This document shows, one piece after another, positions 43,256-51,410 of a stretch of DNA of 64,000 nt. A program made the position numbers and the translations under genes. The stretch is from Lachnospiraceae bacterium (GTDB lineage: Bacteria; Bacillota; Clostridia; Lachnospirales; Lachnospiraceae). Where the stretch lies: contig JAETRD010000001.1 in the NCBI GenBank assembly GCA_021770345.1, forward strand, positions 62,001 through 126,000, written 5' to 3'. The notes beneath the pieces are model-generated. The model did no database searches and was not told the origin of the DNA. It saw nothing but the letters and a program-made list of their open reading frames with translations. Within the stretch, counting starts at the first letter, position 1. Every line of letters begins with the position of its first letter.

Positions 43256-43746
43256 TCCCCTATTTTCTCCATGACATTCCGGAGTGGGACAAACAGCAGA
43301 CGACACAGCAGAAAATTCGAGACACAGTGGATGATGTCATAGGGAATTCCCGCAACCCACCAGGAAAATGCCGCCGCAGGCCCTCCCGCAAAAAAGTAGG
43401 GAATCGCGCAGAGCGCGCCGAATGACAGGCCAAACGCCCCGGCCAGAATCGAAAACACCCAGGCCGAACGCTGTCTGCGCAGAAGATATGTAACTCCCGC
43501 AAGCAGCGGCCATGCGTAGAGATACATGACCCACCACAGGCCGAACCCGTACCTGCAGCCCTCGAGCAGTACAAAGACTGCGATGACCGGCAGAACCTTT
43601 TTCCCGAAATAGAGCGTATATAATATGATAAGCAGCGTGACCAGCTCCACATTCGGCAGAAACGAGAGCGCAAACTTTGCGGCCTCTAACGTGGCAGCCA
43701 TCATCCCCATCAGCGCAATGTCGCCGGCCTTAGACCGCTCTCTCAT
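43252..43746 (-). CDS. ECF transporter S component
   Basis: 164-residue membrane protein with about five to six helices. The N-terminal IALMGMMAATLEAAKFALSF shows the Ala-rich helix that S components use to contact EcfT, and a cytoplasmic Arg-rich turn (LLRRQRSA) follows the central helices. It binds a vitamin or other small ligand for import. It overlaps the DUF4430 gene by ATGA, so the two are coupled. No EcfA/EcfT genes are nearby, so it would use shared (group II) energising subunits. Ligand not identifiable from sequence; the DUF4430 partner hints at a cobamide-like or other bulky compound. The end of this gene overlaps the -35 box of iclR. Confidence 0.85.
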   Translation of the reverse strand: MRERSKAGDIALMGMMAATLEAAKFALSFLPNVELVTLLIILYTLYFGKKVLPVIAVFVLLEGCRYGFGLWWVMYLYAWPLLAGVTYLLRRQRSAWVFSILAGAFGLSFGALCAIPYFFAGGPAAAFSWWVAGIPYDIIHCVSNFLLCRLLFVPLRNVMEKIGD

Positions 43747-44165
43747 TCCGCCGCCGTGTAGACAATCTGATACGCCTGGCCGTCGCTCACCGGCTGGGTG
43801 TCAATCCCGTACTCGCAGTAGCTGCCGTCCACAAAAAACGCCCAGTACGCTCCGTCTGTCTCATAATCCGCGGTCACACCGTTGACCGTCTCAACCATCA
43901 GCCCGTACTCCGACTCGGTTCCTTCCACGGTCAAACCCTCCGTCTCCTCAAGCGCCTGCCGCAGATATTCCGCATCCGTCTGCACCGTATACACCGTCGA
44001 CCGCCCCGCGTCATCCACGACCTCAATCGTAAGTTCCTTCGCACCTGTCGCGGGCTTTGGTTTAAAATTTGCGTATATCACGCCGAGAATCACGGCCGCT
44101 GCCGCAAGGACCGCCACCGCGATTACAATCTTTTTTCCGTTTTTTGTCCCTTTTACTTCCGACAT
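43743..44165 (-). CDS. DUF4430 (transcobalamin-like) exported membrane-anchored protein
   Basis: 140 residues. One N-terminal membrane helix (~12-32), then an outward domain with the DUF4430 endings YWAFFVDGSYCEYGIDTQPV and DGQAYQIVYT. DUF4430 is related to the C-terminal domain of transcobalamin and intrinsic factor, which grips a ligand. Coupled to an ECF S component gene, it may capture the ligand outside and hand it to the transporter. GGAGG precedes the ATG. Ligand not proven. Confidence 0.88.
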   Translation of the reverse strand: MSEVKGTKNGKKIVIAVAVLAAAAVILGVIYANFKPKPATGAKELTIEVVDDAGRSTVYTVQTDAEYLRQALEETEGLTVEGTESEYGLMVETVNGVTADYETDGAYWAFFVDGSYCEYGIDTQPVSDGQAYQIVYTAAE

Positions 44166-44242
44166 TTGTCTTCCTCCGTTTTATGCATATTTTTTTCATA
44201 GGAAGTCTACCATAAACACCATAAAACCACAAGAAAATTCGG

Positions 44243-44270
44243 TTGACAAGCGCACCCCAGATGCTATAAT
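44243..44270 (+). promoter_or_regulatory. Consensus promoter of the KDPG aldolase operon
   Basis: Perfect TTGACA (44243-44248) and perfect TATAAT (44265-44270) with a 16-base spacer, the strongest promoter match in the window, followed by two repressor-type palindromes. Confidence 0.92.
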
Positions 44271-44286
44271 AATAGTGTGTCGTTCT

Positions 44287-44322
44287 ATGAAACTTTGTTT
44301 CATATTACGGAACACTGTTCCG
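44287..44322 (+). promoter_or_regulatory. KdgR-like operator pair in front of the KDPG aldolase
   Basis: Two perfect palindromes just downstream of the expected transcription start. ATGAAACTTTGTTTCAT (44287-44303, 7+3+7) resembles the enterobacterial KdgR box. CGGAACACTGTTCCG (44308-44322, 7+1+7) follows. The overlap of the two, GTTTCATATTACGGAAC, recurs in front of the iclR gene. Repression by road-block or promoter occlusion is expected. Confidence 0.85.
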
Positions 44323-44393
44323 GCATCTGATAACGGCGTTTGCAGACAACCCGTTTTGTGAACGCCGCAATATTATAAAAAAGGAGAAGAATC

Positions 44394-45356
44394 ATGAACA
44401 AAGTATTAGAAGAGTTTTCCAAAATCGGTATTATCCCCGTTATCGCTCTCGACAATGTCGAGGATGCAGCGCCTCTCGCAAAGGCTCTGTGCGACGGCGG
44501 ACTCCCCTGTGCAGAGGTTACCTTCCGCACCGCGGCGGCTGAGGAGTCCATCCGCATTATGGCGGAGCAGTTCCCGGAGATGCTCGTGGGAGCCGGCACC
44601 GTTCTCACAACCGAGCAGGTTGACCGCGCGGTAAATGCAGGCGCAAAGTTTATCGTCAGCCCGGGCTTAAATCCGAAGGTTGTAAAGTACTGCGTGGAGA
44701 AAAACATTCCGGTGACTCCGGGCTGCTCAAACCCGAGCGATGTCGAGGTTGCGATTGAGCTCGGCCTTGACGTGGTAAAATTTTTCCCGGCAGAGGCAGC
44801 CGGCGGACTGAACATGATCAAATCCATGGCAGCTCCCTACACTAAGATCAAATTTATGCCGACCGGCGGTATCAACGCAAAGAATCTGACCAGCTACCTT
44901 GATTTTAAGAAAATCATTGCCTGCGGCGGCTCCTGGATGGTAAATAAGGACATGATCGCCGCAAAAGACTGGGACGGCATCACTGCCCTGACCAAAGAGG
45001 CCGTTTCCACAATGCTCGGCTTCAAACTGCTGCATGTCGGCATCAACAATGCGTCCGAGGACGTCGCCTCTTCCGAGTCCGCAAAATTTGCATCCCTCCT
45101 CGGTGAGAGCATGAAAGTCGGAAACAGCTCGATCTTTGTCGGCTCCCTGATCGAGATGATGAAAGCTCCGGGACGCGGGGCAAACGGACATATCTGCATT
45201 CAGACCAATTACCTCGACCGCGCAATCTACCACCTTGAGAAACGCGGCTTTGTGTTTGACGAGAGCTCCTTTAAGTACAACGACAAGAACGAGATTATTG
45301 TCGCTTACTTAAAAGACGAGATCGCAGGTTTTGCCGTACACTTTAACCAGAAATAA
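44394..45356 (+). CDS. eda: KDPG/KHG aldolase fused to a glyoxalase-like domain
   Basis: 320 residues. The first ~210 are a class I KDPG aldolase: catalytic Glu in CAEVTFRTAAAEES, GAGTVLTTEQV, SPGLNPKVVKYC, the Schiff-base Lys in DVVKFFPAEAAGG, and GGINAKN. It splits 2-keto-3-deoxy-6-phosphogluconate into pyruvate and glyceraldehyde 3-phosphate, the last step of hexuronate breakdown. Residues ~215-320 add a VOC/glyoxalase-like domain (LLHVGINNASED, HICIQTNYLDRAIYHLEKRGF, IAGFAVHF). Standard Eda is ~210 residues, so this is a fusion. AAGGAG precedes ATG. HIT and small genes follow on the same transcript. Confidence 0.95.
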   Translation: MNKVLEEFSKIGIIPVIALDNVEDAAPLAKALCDGGLPCAEVTFRTAAAEESIRIMAEQFPEMLVGAGTVLTTEQVDRAVNAGAKFIVSPGLNPKVVKYCVEKNIPVTPGCSNPSDVEVAIELGLDVVKFFPAEAAGGLNMIKSMAAPYTKIKFMPTGGINAKNLTSYLDFKKIIACGGSWMVNKDMIAAKDWDGITALTKEAVSTMLGFKLLHVGINNASEDVASSESAKFASLLGESMKVGNSSIFVGSLIEMMKAPGRGANGHICIQTNYLDRAIYHLEKRGFVFDESSFKYNDKNEIIVAYLKDEIAGFAVHFNQK

Positions 45357-45385
45357 TCGTTTCCATAAAAAGAAGGAGAATCCCT

Positions 45386-45805
45386 ATGACGGATCAGAAC
45401 TGTGCTTACTGTATGGAGGGCGAACTCGTCGCCGCTTTCGGCATCAAAATCTGCGAGCTTCCGACCTCGAAAGTATACCTCTTTAAAGAGCAGAGCCACA
45501 AGGGCCGCGTCATCGTCGCCCACAAAAAGCATGTCAGCGAGATTACGGCGCTGACCGCCGAGGAGCGCGCGGCTTACATCGAGGACATCAACCATGTGGC
45601 GGAGGCCCTTCACAAGGCCTTCTCCCCGCAGAAGGTAAACTACGGCGCCTACGGCGATACCGGATGCCATCTGCACTTCCATCTGGTGCCGAAATACACC
45701 GATGAATTTGAGTGGGGCGGCGTATTCGCGATGAACCCGCAGCAGGAATTCCTCTCCGACGAGGAATACAACGCGCTGATCGCGGAGATCAAAAAGTATC
45801 TGTAG
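45386..45805 (+). CDS. HIT-family nucleotide hydrolase/transferase
   Basis: 139 residues of the histidine-triad superfamily. The catalytic triad is HLHFHLVPK near residue 97, and an N-terminal CxxC (NCAYC) could bind metal. A typical HIT core precedes it (KGRVIVAHKKHVSEI). Members hydrolyse nucleoside phosphoramidates or act on dinucleotides. It lies 30 bases after the aldolase gene and is cotranscribed; the link to hexuronate use is unclear. AAGGAG precedes ATG. Confidence 0.9.
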   Translation: MTDQNCAYCMEGELVAAFGIKICELPTSKVYLFKEQSHKGRVIVAHKKHVSEITALTAEERAAYIEDINHVAEALHKAFSPQKVNYGAYGDTGCHLHFHLVPKYTDEFEWGGVFAMNPQQEFLSDEEYNALIAEIKKYL

Positions 45806-45828
45806 ACAGATATCAGGAGGTGATTGTA

Positions 45829-46020
45829 ATGCCCACCAATGGAGAAATTGTAAAAGATGTAGTTGAGCAATTCCAAAAAATACAGGCCCATATGAAAAAT
45901 GCAAAAGAAGAGAATGCCACAAAAACATATGAAGGTCTGAAAAACGATTATTTGTCTTTAAAAGCAATTTTAACTTCGCTGGGAGTAAACCTTACGGATA
46001 TTGACAAAATCAAAGAATAA
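45829..46020 (+). CDS. Small helical protein of unknown function
   Basis: 63 residues: MPTNGEIVKDVVEQFQKIQA, then a charged helix and KAILTSLGVNLTDIDKIKE. Predicted mostly helical, acidic/basic mixed, soluble. A perfect AGGAGGTGATTGTA ribosome binding site precedes the ATG, and a strong terminator follows. It is the third gene of the aldolase operon. Its A/T-rich codons differ from the GC-rich neighbours. I do not recognise the family. Confidence 0.8.
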   Translation: MPTNGEIVKDVVEQFQKIQAHMKNAKEENATKTYEGLKNDYLSLKAILTSLGVNLTDIDKIKE

Positions 46021-46040
46021 ACAGCCAAAACAAATCACAC

Positions 46041-46073
46041 GGGCGCAGGTAAATTTACCTGCGCCCTCTTTTC
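46041..46073 (+). terminator. Intrinsic terminator of the KDPG aldolase operon
   Basis: Perfect 13-bp inverted repeat GGGCGCAGGTAAA / TTTACCTGCGCCC followed by TCTTTTC. It can also act for the converging MATE gene. Confidence 0.92.
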
Positions 46074-46107
46074 ATATCCTATGCTGCCGGACATACGGCA
46101 GTCCCCG

Positions 46108-47478
46108 TTATTCTAAAGCTTTCTCCTTCTCCTCCTTCGCGTGCGCCGCTTCCTGCTTCCGCAGAATCGTAAGGCAGATTGCCACGGCAATGACAATCGA
46201 TACATAATCGGCGACTGGCTGGGCATAAATGATGCCGTCAAGGCCGAATATCGTATTTAAAATCAATATCATCGGAATAAACACAAGACCCTGCCTGCAG
46301 ATCGTAAGCACAAGCGACGGAACCGCCTTTCCCATCCCCTGCAGCGTGTTGATGCACAGGAAAAGGATCCCGATCACCGGTCCGGAGAGCTGCAGAGCGA
46401 TCATCATCTTGATTCCCTGCTCGATCACGGCCGCATCGTCGATAAACGCCCGGATAATCGGTTCTCTCGCCACAACCATCAGAAGCGTCAGAAGCGTCCC
46501 GAGAGCAACCGCACACATACCGGTAAATCGAAAGACCTGCTTTAAGCGCTTCGTATTCCCTGCGCCGTAATTGTACCCGATCAGCGGCTGAATCCCCGAA
46601 CAGAGTCCAATCTGGAGCAGTACGACAAGCATATTGGCTTTCATCGCCACACCCATCGCCGCCACCGGCGTATCCCCATAGCCGACAAGTTCCTTATTGT
46701 AGATAATATTCGAGCAGCTCATCAGAATATTGTTGAGGGATGCGGGAATCCCGATCGCAAGAACGCCGAGCGCAATGCCGTCTCCCGCCCGAAACTGCTT
46801 CGGATGAATCGACAGTACTGATTTTCCGCGCAACAGATAGCGCAGATAAAAACAGCAGGCCGCCATATTTCCGATCACCGTTGCAATAGCCGCACCGGCC
46901 ACACCCATACCAGCCCAGAGAATCAGAACCGGGTCCAAAATAATATTCGTCACGGTGCCGATCATATTCCCTGCCATCGACTGCTTTGCGGCGCCTTCTC
47001 CGCGCAACATATGGCCGAACGCCGTCCCGAACATGATAAACGGACCGCCGAACGCCACATAGCTTAAGTAGGTGCGCGCATATCCGATTGTATTCTCGCT
47101 GGCTCCGATCAATGCCAGAATCCCGTTCATGCCGACCAGAAAAATCAGCATAAAAAGGACGCCGGTGCCAAGCGCCGCATACGCACAGAATGCGGAAATA
47201 TGCTTTGCGCGCTCGTCCTGCCCCGCTCCAAGCGCCCGCGAAATCGCAGAGCTTCCGCCGATACCGAACAGATTCCCCAGCGCCATAAACAGCATAAAGA
47301 CCGGTGTCGACAGCGATACTGCCGCCACCTGCATCGCATCGTTCGTCTGACCGATAAAGAACGTGTCTGCCATATTGTAGATTACCACGACCAGCATCGT
47401 AATGATCGTCGGAACCGCCATCACCGCTACCGCCTTCGATATCGGTGCATGTTCAAATAGTTCTTTATTTGTATTCAT
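46108..47478 (-). CDS. MATE-family efflux transporter
   Basis: 456 residues, twelve helices in two six-helix halves. N terminus KAVAVMAVPTIITMLVVVIY; matching patterns in each half include FIGQTNDAMQVAAVSLSTP and, in the second half, PLIGYNYGAGNTKRLKQVFRF. This is the DinF/NorM-like clostridial group (MepA-like) that exports cationic compounds in exchange for sodium or protons. It ends the two-gene unit with the TM2 protein, whose gene stops 16 bases upstream. Confidence 0.93.
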   Translation of the reverse strand: MNTNKELFEHAPISKAVAVMAVPTIITMLVVVIYNMADTFFIGQTNDAMQVAAVSLSTPVFMLFMALGNLFGIGGSSAISRALGAGQDERAKHISAFCAYAALGTGVLFMLIFLVGMNGILALIGASENTIGYARTYLSYVAFGGPFIMFGTAFGHMLRGEGAAKQSMAGNMIGTVTNIILDPVLILWAGMGVAGAAIATVIGNMAACCFYLRYLLRGKSVLSIHPKQFRAGDGIALGVLAIGIPASLNNILMSCSNIIYNKELVGYGDTPVAAMGVAMKANMLVVLLQIGLCSGIQPLIGYNYGAGNTKRLKQVFRFTGMCAVALGTLLTLLMVVAREPIIRAFIDDAAVIEQGIKMMIALQLSGPVIGILFLCINTLQGMGKAVPSLVLTICRQGLVFIPMILILNTIFGLDGIIYAQPVADYVSIVIAVAICLTILRKQEAAHAKEEKEKALE

Positions 47479-47494
47479 ATGTTATCTTCCTGTT

Positions 47495-47860
47495 CTACAA
47501 ACACATCTTTCCCTGCTCGTCCACCGGCTTCGGTATCACAATCAGAAGATCGATCAGCGTCATCGCAAGCGGAAAACCGGACCAGCAGAGGAGAAGATAC
47601 AAAATCGCCGTTTTATACTGCTTTGCATAAAACCGATGCCCCCCCAGCCATCCGGTGAAAACTGCAAGAAGAATATACTTCTTCTTATCCAGCGCAATCT
47701 CCCCCATTGCCTCTTTCCGGTCAAAATAACCCGAAATCTTCCTCGAAAGCCATCCCTCTTTCTCCTCAATTCCCTGCTCCGCTTTCAAATCATGGAGTTC
47801 CTGTTCCAGTGCGATGAGTTTATTAACGTCTATTTCTTCTTTCTTTTTCTTTGAACCCAT
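47495..47860 (-). CDS. TM2-domain protein
   Basis: 121 residues. The N-terminal ~65 are charged and helical (ALEQELHDLKAEQGIEEKEG). Then comes a TM2 domain: YILLAVFTGWLGGHRFYAKQYKTAILYLLLCWSGFPL, with the typical Gly-x-x-Arg-Phe-Tyr turn between two helices. TM2 proteins are small membrane proteins of uncertain role. It is the first gene before the MATE transporter. Confidence 0.88.
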   Translation of the reverse strand: MGSKKKKEEIDVNKLIALEQELHDLKAEQGIEEKEGWLSRKISGYFDRKEAMGEIALDKKKYILLAVFTGWLGGHRFYAKQYKTAILYLLLCWSGFPLAMTLIDLLIVIPKPVDEQGKMCL

Positions 47861-48055
47861 TCTCTCTTATCTCCTTACCTGCCGGCACATTCCCCGCAAA
47901 AACCGATTCCCGTTTTCATATATTGAAACAATATTATATATTATACAACGCTTCCGTAAATCCTGCAATCCCTGTGAATAAAAGCTTTTCGTGCTGCCGA
48001 TCCCACTGCTGCCGTTCACAGGGCAAGTGTGATCCGGCTTTGCCGGATACACTGC

Positions 48056-48088
48056 ATAAAACCAGGGCGCCGGAAACACCGGCGCCCA
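48056..48088 (-). terminator. Intrinsic terminator of the first GPH symporter gene
   Basis: Perfect 9-bp stem GGGCGCCGG / CCGGCGCCC on the minus strand followed by TGGTTTTAT. A second small stem (ATCCGGC / GCCGGAT, 48032-48048) lies just beyond and carries no T-tract. The rest of 47861-48055 holds no gene. Confidence 0.85.
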
Positions 48089-48115
48089 ACTGATTCTTTC
48101 TTATTATATAACCGA

Positions 48116-49600
48116 CTATGCTTCCTGCATAGCTTTTGCCTTGATCGCTGCAATCTCATCCTGAATCTCTTCCATCTTCTCTTTGGTCAGCGGATAGAAC
48201 TTCAATGCAACCAGATTACAGAGCAATCCGAGAATAATCATACCGTGTGCAAGGAATACGCTCACATAATGCAGCGACGTACTGTACGGTGTCGATACGT
48301 CCGGCAGCGCATCCTTAAAGCCGATTGCCGCAAACGCAAGGCCGGCAATCATCGGCGCCAGCGAAGAAATAATCTTATCGACAAAGCTGAACAGCGTTCC
48401 CATCATACCCGGCACATACTTGCCGGTACGGTATACCTCGTAGTCCGCACAGTCCGCAGTCATCGGGATAACGATATTGCCGGAAAGATTCTGGAACATA
48501 CCGGTCAGGATCGTCAGAACCACATACAGAATCGCAAAACCGGACCATACAAGCCCTCCGTCCGGACCCGACATACTCTTCGGATCACCGAACAGCCACA
48601 GCAGCGCCAGCGACGCGTTTAAAATGATACCTCCGATGGAACCGATCAGCATCGCTTTTCTCATTCCAAGCCTGGTGGCAAGACCGCTGATTGCAAGAAC
48701 CGAAAGGATCATCGTCGGAATCGAGGTAAAGCCCTGCATCGTTCCCTGCAGTGTGACATTGCCGGCAAGAACAGCAAACAGTACAAGCGTAACCGTGGAA
48801 GTTTTCGTAGTTGCCGCCAGCTTATCCGAAGATGCGGAAACGACCAGCATCTGAATCGCACGGTTATTCTTCAAAGTATCCCAGTAATCCTTGAGTCCGA
48901 CTTTTACGACTTTACCGGTACCGTAGAACTCCGTTCTGTCCTTCGGAGCGATGGAAATAATCGCGATTGTAGTACAGATAATACTTGCAAATGCACAGAA
49001 CATCCACATCACATGGAATACACGCGCATCAGCCATGCTGCCGTACTTTGCGGCAAGGTTCGCGCTGAGCATCGAAAGCCCCGTCATCAGCACTACGATG
49101 TAAACCGCGTCAAATACGGAGAACAGCGGGCGCTGTTTCGGGTCGTTCGTCAGACAGGTCTGCGCCGATTTCGTAACCACACACTGGAACGTATATCCAA
49201 TGTAAAAAACTGCTGCCACAACAATAAAAAATGCATAGCGGATTCCGGTATTCTCCGGGAGCTTGCCCGTGACATGGAACATCACAAAACTACAGGTAAA
49301 AAGAATCACATTACCGATTACCATAAACGGACGGTTCTTACCGAATTTACCGTTCGTCCTGTCTACGATGAAACCGATAAACGGGTCCGTCACACCGTCC
49401 CAGATACGCATCATCATCGAGAAACTCGACGCCGTCACAACCGCGACGCCGACCACTCCGGTCAGGTAATACGCAACATAGCTCATCAGGAACAGGTAAC
49501 AGTTTGTTGCCAGATTGTTCATCGCAAAACCGCCGATACGCCACAGCGGAACACGGTGAATCCCGTTTTCTCCATAGTACTTTGAAGACTTTTCACTCAT
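48116..49600 (-). CDS. GPH-family glycoside/hexuronide symporter, copy 1
   Basis: 494 residues, twelve helices, GPH (GusB/MelB) type of the MFS superfamily. Signature stretches: WDGVTDPFIGFIVDRTNGKFGKNRPFM and TADCADYEVYRTGKYVPGMM. It imports a glycoside together with a cation. Copy 2 at 49886-51370 is very similar, so the pair arose by tandem duplication. Neighbourhood with a GH2 beta-glucuronidase-like gene suggests glucuronides as substrate. Start is the ATG of MSEKSSKYYGENG with AAGGGG upstream. Promoter at 49673-49702. Confidence 0.93.
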   Translation of the reverse strand: MSEKSSKYYGENGIHRVPLWRIGGFAMNNLATNCYLFLMSYVAYYLTGVVGVAVVTASSFSMMMRIWDGVTDPFIGFIVDRTNGKFGKNRPFMVIGNVILFTCSFVMFHVTGKLPENTGIRYAFFIVVAAVFYIGYTFQCVVTKSAQTCLTNDPKQRPLFSVFDAVYIVVLMTGLSMLSANLAAKYGSMADARVFHVMWMFCAFASIICTTIAIISIAPKDRTEFYGTGKVVKVGLKDYWDTLKNNRAIQMLVVSASSDKLAATTKTSTVTLVLFAVLAGNVTLQGTMQGFTSIPTMILSVLAISGLATRLGMRKAMLIGSIGGIILNASLALLWLFGDPKSMSGPDGGLVWSGFAILYVVLTILTGMFQNLSGNIVIPMTADCADYEVYRTGKYVPGMMGTLFSFVDKIISSLAPMIAGLAFAAIGFKDALPDVSTPYSTSLHYVSVFLAHGMIILGLLCNLVALKFYPLTKEKMEEIQDEIAAIKAKAMQEA

Positions 49601-49639
49601 AATAAAATCCCCTTCTCTATAATAGTTTAACACCTTCCA

Positions 49640-49663
49640 CTAAAACACCCCACCTTGTTTTAG
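49640..49663 (-). other. Leader hairpin of GPH copy 1 mRNA
   Basis: On the minus strand a perfect 8-bp stem (arms CTAAAACA and TGTTTTAG) encloses the 8-base loop AGGTGGGG, between the promoter and the start codon. The same structure is kept in the copy 2 leader. Confidence 0.75.
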
Positions 49664-49672
49664 CGTGTTTTT

Positions 49673-49702
49673 ATTATACTGTCCCTGTGTACAGGCTGTC
49701 AA
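49673..49702 (-). promoter_or_regulatory. Promoter of GPH copy 1 with degenerate operator
   Basis: TTGACA (-35, 49697-49702), 18-base spacer, TATAAT (-10, 49673-49678). The spacer holds CCTGTACACAGG (minus strand, 49684-49695), a weakened form of the palindrome in the copy 2 promoter. Confidence 0.85.
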
Positions 49703-49813
49703 ATAAGTCGAGCGTTTTGCCCAGTTTTCCACGTTTTTTTGTTTAATTATTGTATATTTTAACTAATTAATATGACATACCCCGACTCCCCGTCATTCTC
49801 TCCACATATGTGC

Positions 49814-49846
49814 ACAAAAAGAGACCGGTCACAAAGTGACCGGCCC
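49814..49846 (-). terminator. Intrinsic terminator of GPH copy 2
   Basis: Minus-strand stem GGCCGGTCAC / GTGACCGGTC with TTT loop, followed by TCTTTTTG. Confidence 0.9.
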
Positions 49847-49885
49847 CTCGCAAAAATCATATGATAACCGTATGATACCGTCTGT

Positions 49886-51370
49886 TTAGTTTCCTGCCAT
49901 AGCCTTTGCCTTGATCTCGGCGATCTCTCCCTGAATCTCTTCCATCTTCTCTTTGGTCAGCGGATAGAACTTCAACGCCACCAGATTACAGAGCAACCCA
50001 AGAATAATCATACCGTGAGCGAGAAAGACAGTTACATAATGCAAGCTTGTGCTGTACGGAGTCTGTACATCCGGCAGGGCCTGCTTAAATCCAATCGCCG
50101 CAAACATCATTCCGGCAATCATCGGCGCCAGCGAGGAAATAATCTTATCCACAAAGCTGAACAGAGTTCCCATCATACCCGGCACATACTTGCCGGTACG
50201 GTATACCTCGTAGTCCGCACAGTCGGCGGTCATCGGGATAACAATGTTTCCGGAAATACCCTGAAAAGCTCCAAACGCAATCGTAAGTACCACATAGAGA
50301 ATCGTGAATGTACTCCAGGCCAGCCCCCCCTCTGCGTTTGTCATGCTGTGCGCATCGCCGAACAGCCATAACAGAGCAAGTGCCGCATTTGCAATAATAC
50401 CGCCAATACTTCCGATCAGCATGGCCTTTCTCATACCAAGCGTCGTAGCAAGGCCGCCGACAGCAAAAATCATAAGAATCAGAATCGGAATTGATGTAAA
50501 TCCTGTCAGGATTCCCTGCAGGCTGAGGTTACCTGCAATAACCGCAAACAGTACAATCTGAACCGTGGAGGTCTTTGTGCTGCTCGCCAGCTTATCGGTG
50601 GAAGCCGAAACCACAAGCATCTGGATCGCACGGTTGTTCTTAAGCGTATCCCAGTAATCCTTCAGGCCGACACGAACTGCCTGACCGGTTCCGAAGAATT
50701 CGGTTCTGTCCTTCGGTGCAATGGAAAACACTGCAATCGCGGTGAAGATTGCACTGCATATAGCGACGAGCATCCACAACTCATGGAACAGATCTGTACT
50801 CTCCATCGTACCGTATTTGGTACCGAGATTTGCGCCTACCATAGCCATAACCGTGAAAAGAATCGTATTGTACACACCGTCAAATACCGCAAACAGCGGT
50901 CTCTGCTTCGGGTCGTTCGTCAGACAGGTCTGCGCGGACTTGGTAACCACGCACTGGAACGTATAGCCGATGTAGAAGATAGCCGCCATCACGATAAAGA
51001 ACGCAAAACGGACGGTCGTATTCTCCGGCAGAAGATGCGTCACATGGTACATGATAAAACTCATCACACAGAGAATGACGTTTCCGATTACCATAAACGG
51101 ACGGTTCTTACCGAACTTACCGTCGGTTCTGTCCACGACGAAACCGATAAACGGATCCGTCACACCGTCCCAGATACGCATCATCATCGAAAAGCTGGAT
51201 GCGGTCACAACGGCAACCCCGACAAACCCGGTCAGATAATACGCGACGTAGTTCATCATGAACAGATACAGGTTCGTCGCGGTATTGTTCAGCGCGAACC
51301 CTCCGATACGCCACAGCGGAACACGGTGGATACCGTTTTCCCCATAGTACTTTGAAGACCTTTCATTCAT
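49886..51370 (-). CDS. GPH-family glycoside/hexuronide symporter, copy 2
   Basis: 494 residues, same family and domain order as copy 1: WDGVTDPFIGFVVDRTDGKFGKN and TADCADYEVYRTGKYVPGMM. Most differences lie in helices around residues 180-240 and 300-350. N terminus MNERSSKYYGENGIHRVPLW. AAGGAG precedes ATG. Both genes have their own promoter and terminator of the same design, so the duplicated unit included the control region. Different residues in the translocation helices may give different glucuronide preferences. Confidence 0.93.
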   Translation of the reverse strand: MNERSSKYYGENGIHRVPLWRIGGFALNNTATNLYLFMMNYVAYYLTGFVGVAVVTASSFSMMMRIWDGVTDPFIGFVVDRTDGKFGKNRPFMVIGNVILCVMSFIMYHVTHLLPENTTVRFAFFIVMAAIFYIGYTFQCVVTKSAQTCLTNDPKQRPLFAVFDGVYNTILFTVMAMVGANLGTKYGTMESTDLFHELWMLVAICSAIFTAIAVFSIAPKDRTEFFGTGQAVRVGLKDYWDTLKNNRAIQMLVVSASTDKLASSTKTSTVQIVLFAVIAGNLSLQGILTGFTSIPILILMIFAVGGLATTLGMRKAMLIGSIGGIIANAALALLWLFGDAHSMTNAEGGLAWSTFTILYVVLTIAFGAFQGISGNIVIPMTADCADYEVYRTGKYVPGMMGTLFSFVDKIISSLAPMIAGMMFAAIGFKQALPDVQTPYSTSLHYVTVFLAHGMIILGLLCNLVALKFYPLTKEKMEEIQGEIAEIKAKAMAGN

Positions 51371-51410
51371 AATAAAATCTCCTTCTCTAAAAAATTTTTA
51401 ACATCTTCCA

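Noticed and set aside
44287-44322. Reading the two palindromes before the aldolase gene as a terminator or attenuator
   Set aside because: They have short arms, no T-run, lie right after a consensus promoter and one recurs at the iclR promoter, so operators fit better.
48032-48048. Short stem ATCCGGC / GCCGGAT downstream of GPH copy 1 considered as part of a tRNA or riboswitch
   Set aside because: No cloverleaf, anticodon arm or CCA-like end is present; it is only a small hairpin after the terminator.
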